NCBI GenBank assembly: GCA_937983475.1
Contig: CALJZV010000567.1
Coordinates: forward strand, 1-7,944
Origin: an uncultured Verrucomicrobiales bacterium
Lineage (GTDB): Bacteria; Verrucomicrobiota; Verrucomicrobiia; Limisphaerales; JACDHS01
Direction: 5' to 3'
DNA: 7,944 nucleotides
The position numbers were made by a program, and so were the translations under genes. Below are positions 7,111 through 7,944 of the stretch, piece by piece; position 1 is the stretch's first letter, and each line of letters starts with the position of its first letter. The notes beneath the pieces are model-generated. The model saw only the letters and a program-made list of their open reading frames with translations, had not been told where the DNA came from and did no database searches.

Positions 7111-7938
7111 ATGCAAACGCGTCTTTGGGAAAACACCATCGAGGCCTCAGCCGATTCCCGCCGGGCACAGGGATTTTTCGAGCAGTTGAAATCCGCCTCT
7201 GGCGCTTCAATTATTAAAAAGGCGAGCGCCGAGCAGGTTCGCGTTCTGGTTTCACTGTTCAGTGGGTCCCAGGCGCTGTCCGAATGGCTGCTGGCGCATC
7301 CGGATTGCCTGGAAATGTTGGAACCCGAAAAACTCAGGCATCCCCGCCAGAAACAGGGTCTTTCGCGCGACGTGCGTCCGTGGCTGGATGCCGCGCTGAA
7401 ATCCAATGATTTTACCCGAGCGCTGGCAAAGCTGCGCGACTTCAAGCAGCGGCAGATGCTGCGGATCGCTGCCCGCGACCTCTCCCGCATGGGCAGCCTC
7501 ACGGAAATTGTGGAGGAGATTTCCGCCGTTGCCGATGTCTGCCTGGACGCCGTGCTCCAGCTCTGTGCCAAACAACTGACTGAGCGACTGGGCATGCCTT
7601 ATCACCAGGACGCCAACGGGCGCTGGGTGGAAACCGCCTTTTGCGTGCTGGGCATGGGCAAGCTTGGCGGGCGCGAGTTGAATTACAGCTCGGACGTGGA
7701 CGTGCTGTTCGTGTATTCCGCGGAGGGAAGCCTGTTCAAGGTGCCGCCAAAACGAAACGAGCCACCGGGCAAGGGGATGAGCAACCACCAGTTTTTCTGC
7801 CGCCTGGCCGAGGCGTTCATTGGCGAGGTGGGCCGGATGACCTCCGAGGGGTTTTTGTTCCGGATTGACCTGCGGTTGCGGCCCGAGGGCGGGGCAGGGC
7901 CCCTCGCGCGCGCGCGGGACAGTGACGAGAACGCATAA
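7111..7938 (+). CDS. glnE: GlnE N-terminal part (glutamine synthetase adenylyltransferase), cut short by TAA
   Basis: The frame runs 275 codons and matches the N-terminal portion of GlnE, the bifunctional enzyme that adds and removes AMP on glutamine synthetase in response to nitrogen status. Visible features are an N-terminal helical region (about 1-160) with the family-like LLAHPDCLEML (60-70) and the nucleotidyltransferase signature GMGKLGGRELNYSSDVDV (181-198; metal-binding Asp195 and Asp197). RIDLRLRPEG (251-260) follows with GPLAR (263-267). Normal GlnE proteins are roughly 900-1000 residues with two nucleotidyltransferase domains, so most of the protein is missing. The frame stops at TAA (7936-7938), six bases before the window ends, where homologues usually continue with a Tyr-rich ENYYAQ-like stretch; here ENA-stop-AQ is read. 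This suggests a nonsense mutation or an end-of-contig error. The ATG has no Shine-Dalgarno and lies 72 bases after the glycosyltransferase. Confidence 0.88.
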   Translation: MQTRLWENTIEASADSRRAQGFFEQLKSASGASIIKKASAEQVRVLVSLFSGSQALSEWLLAHPDCLEMLEPEKLRHPRQKQGLSRDVRPWLDAALKSNDFTRALAKLRDFKQRQMLRIAARDLSRMGSLTEIVEEISAVADVCLDAVLQLCAKQLTERLGMPYHQDANGRWVETAFCVLGMGKLGGRELNYSSDVDVLFVYSAEGSLFKVPPKRNEPPGKGMSNHQFFCRLAEAFIGEVGRMTSEGFLFRIDLRLRPEGGAGPLARARDSDENA

Positions 7939-7944
7939 GCCCAG

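Noticed and set aside
7936..7938. Reading the glnE TAA as a recoded sense codon.
   Set aside because: The sufT, glycosyltransferase, NamZ-like and pseudokinase genes all end at TAA in plausible places, so TAA is an ordinary stop in this genome.

Overview
The window looks like chromosomal DNA from a Gram-negative environmental bacterium. The overall protein flavour (three-PAS HisKA_2 kinase, secreted DUF1343/NamZ protein, long-form SufT, GlnE), the moderately high G+C and the general lack of Shine-Dalgarno sequences point to the Verrucomicrobia/PVC group, perhaps the Pedosphaera/Limisphaerales side. This taxonomic guess comes from impression and memory; no database search was run. Coding density is high. 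The largest gap is 134 bases (5374-5507), so no stretch above 300 bases lacks a gene. I saw no tRNA, rRNA, insertion sequence, CRISPR array or attachment site.

Region 1 (1-4147, plus strand) is a two-gene signalling unit. The first gene enters from the left edge, and its true start lies outside the window. It encodes a multi-pass membrane sensor kinase with three PAS domains and a complete HisKA_2/ATPase core. The second gene overlaps it by 35 bases and has the only strong ribosome binding site in the window. It encodes an unusual REC-PAS-DHp-ATPase protein. Its receiver and ATP-binding boxes look intact, but the phosphoacceptor histidine of the DHp helix is replaced by asparagine (residue 294). 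The likely wiring is that the first protein phosphorylates the receiver of the second, and the second relays this through a kinase core that cannot autophosphorylate in the usual way. Neither protein has a DNA-binding or enzymatic output domain, so the output must lie elsewhere.

Region 2 (4144-5373, minus strand) is a secreted DUF1343 protein of the NamZ exo-beta-N-acetylmuramidase family. Its stop codon interlocks with that of the signalling unit (four-base TTAA overlap), so the two transcription units converge with no room for a terminator between them.

Region 3 (5508 to the right edge, plus strand) diverges from NamZ. It holds sufT (Fe-S cluster maturation), a GT2 glycosyltransferase with C-terminal membrane helices, and the N-terminal part of glnE (regulation of glutamine synthetase by adenylylation). 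The glnE frame meets a TAA codon six bases before the window ends, inside a region that should be conserved. This is either a real nonsense mutation or a sequence error at a contig end.

The point most worth following up is the sensor kinase / REC-pseudokinase pair. The glnE stop codon comes second.
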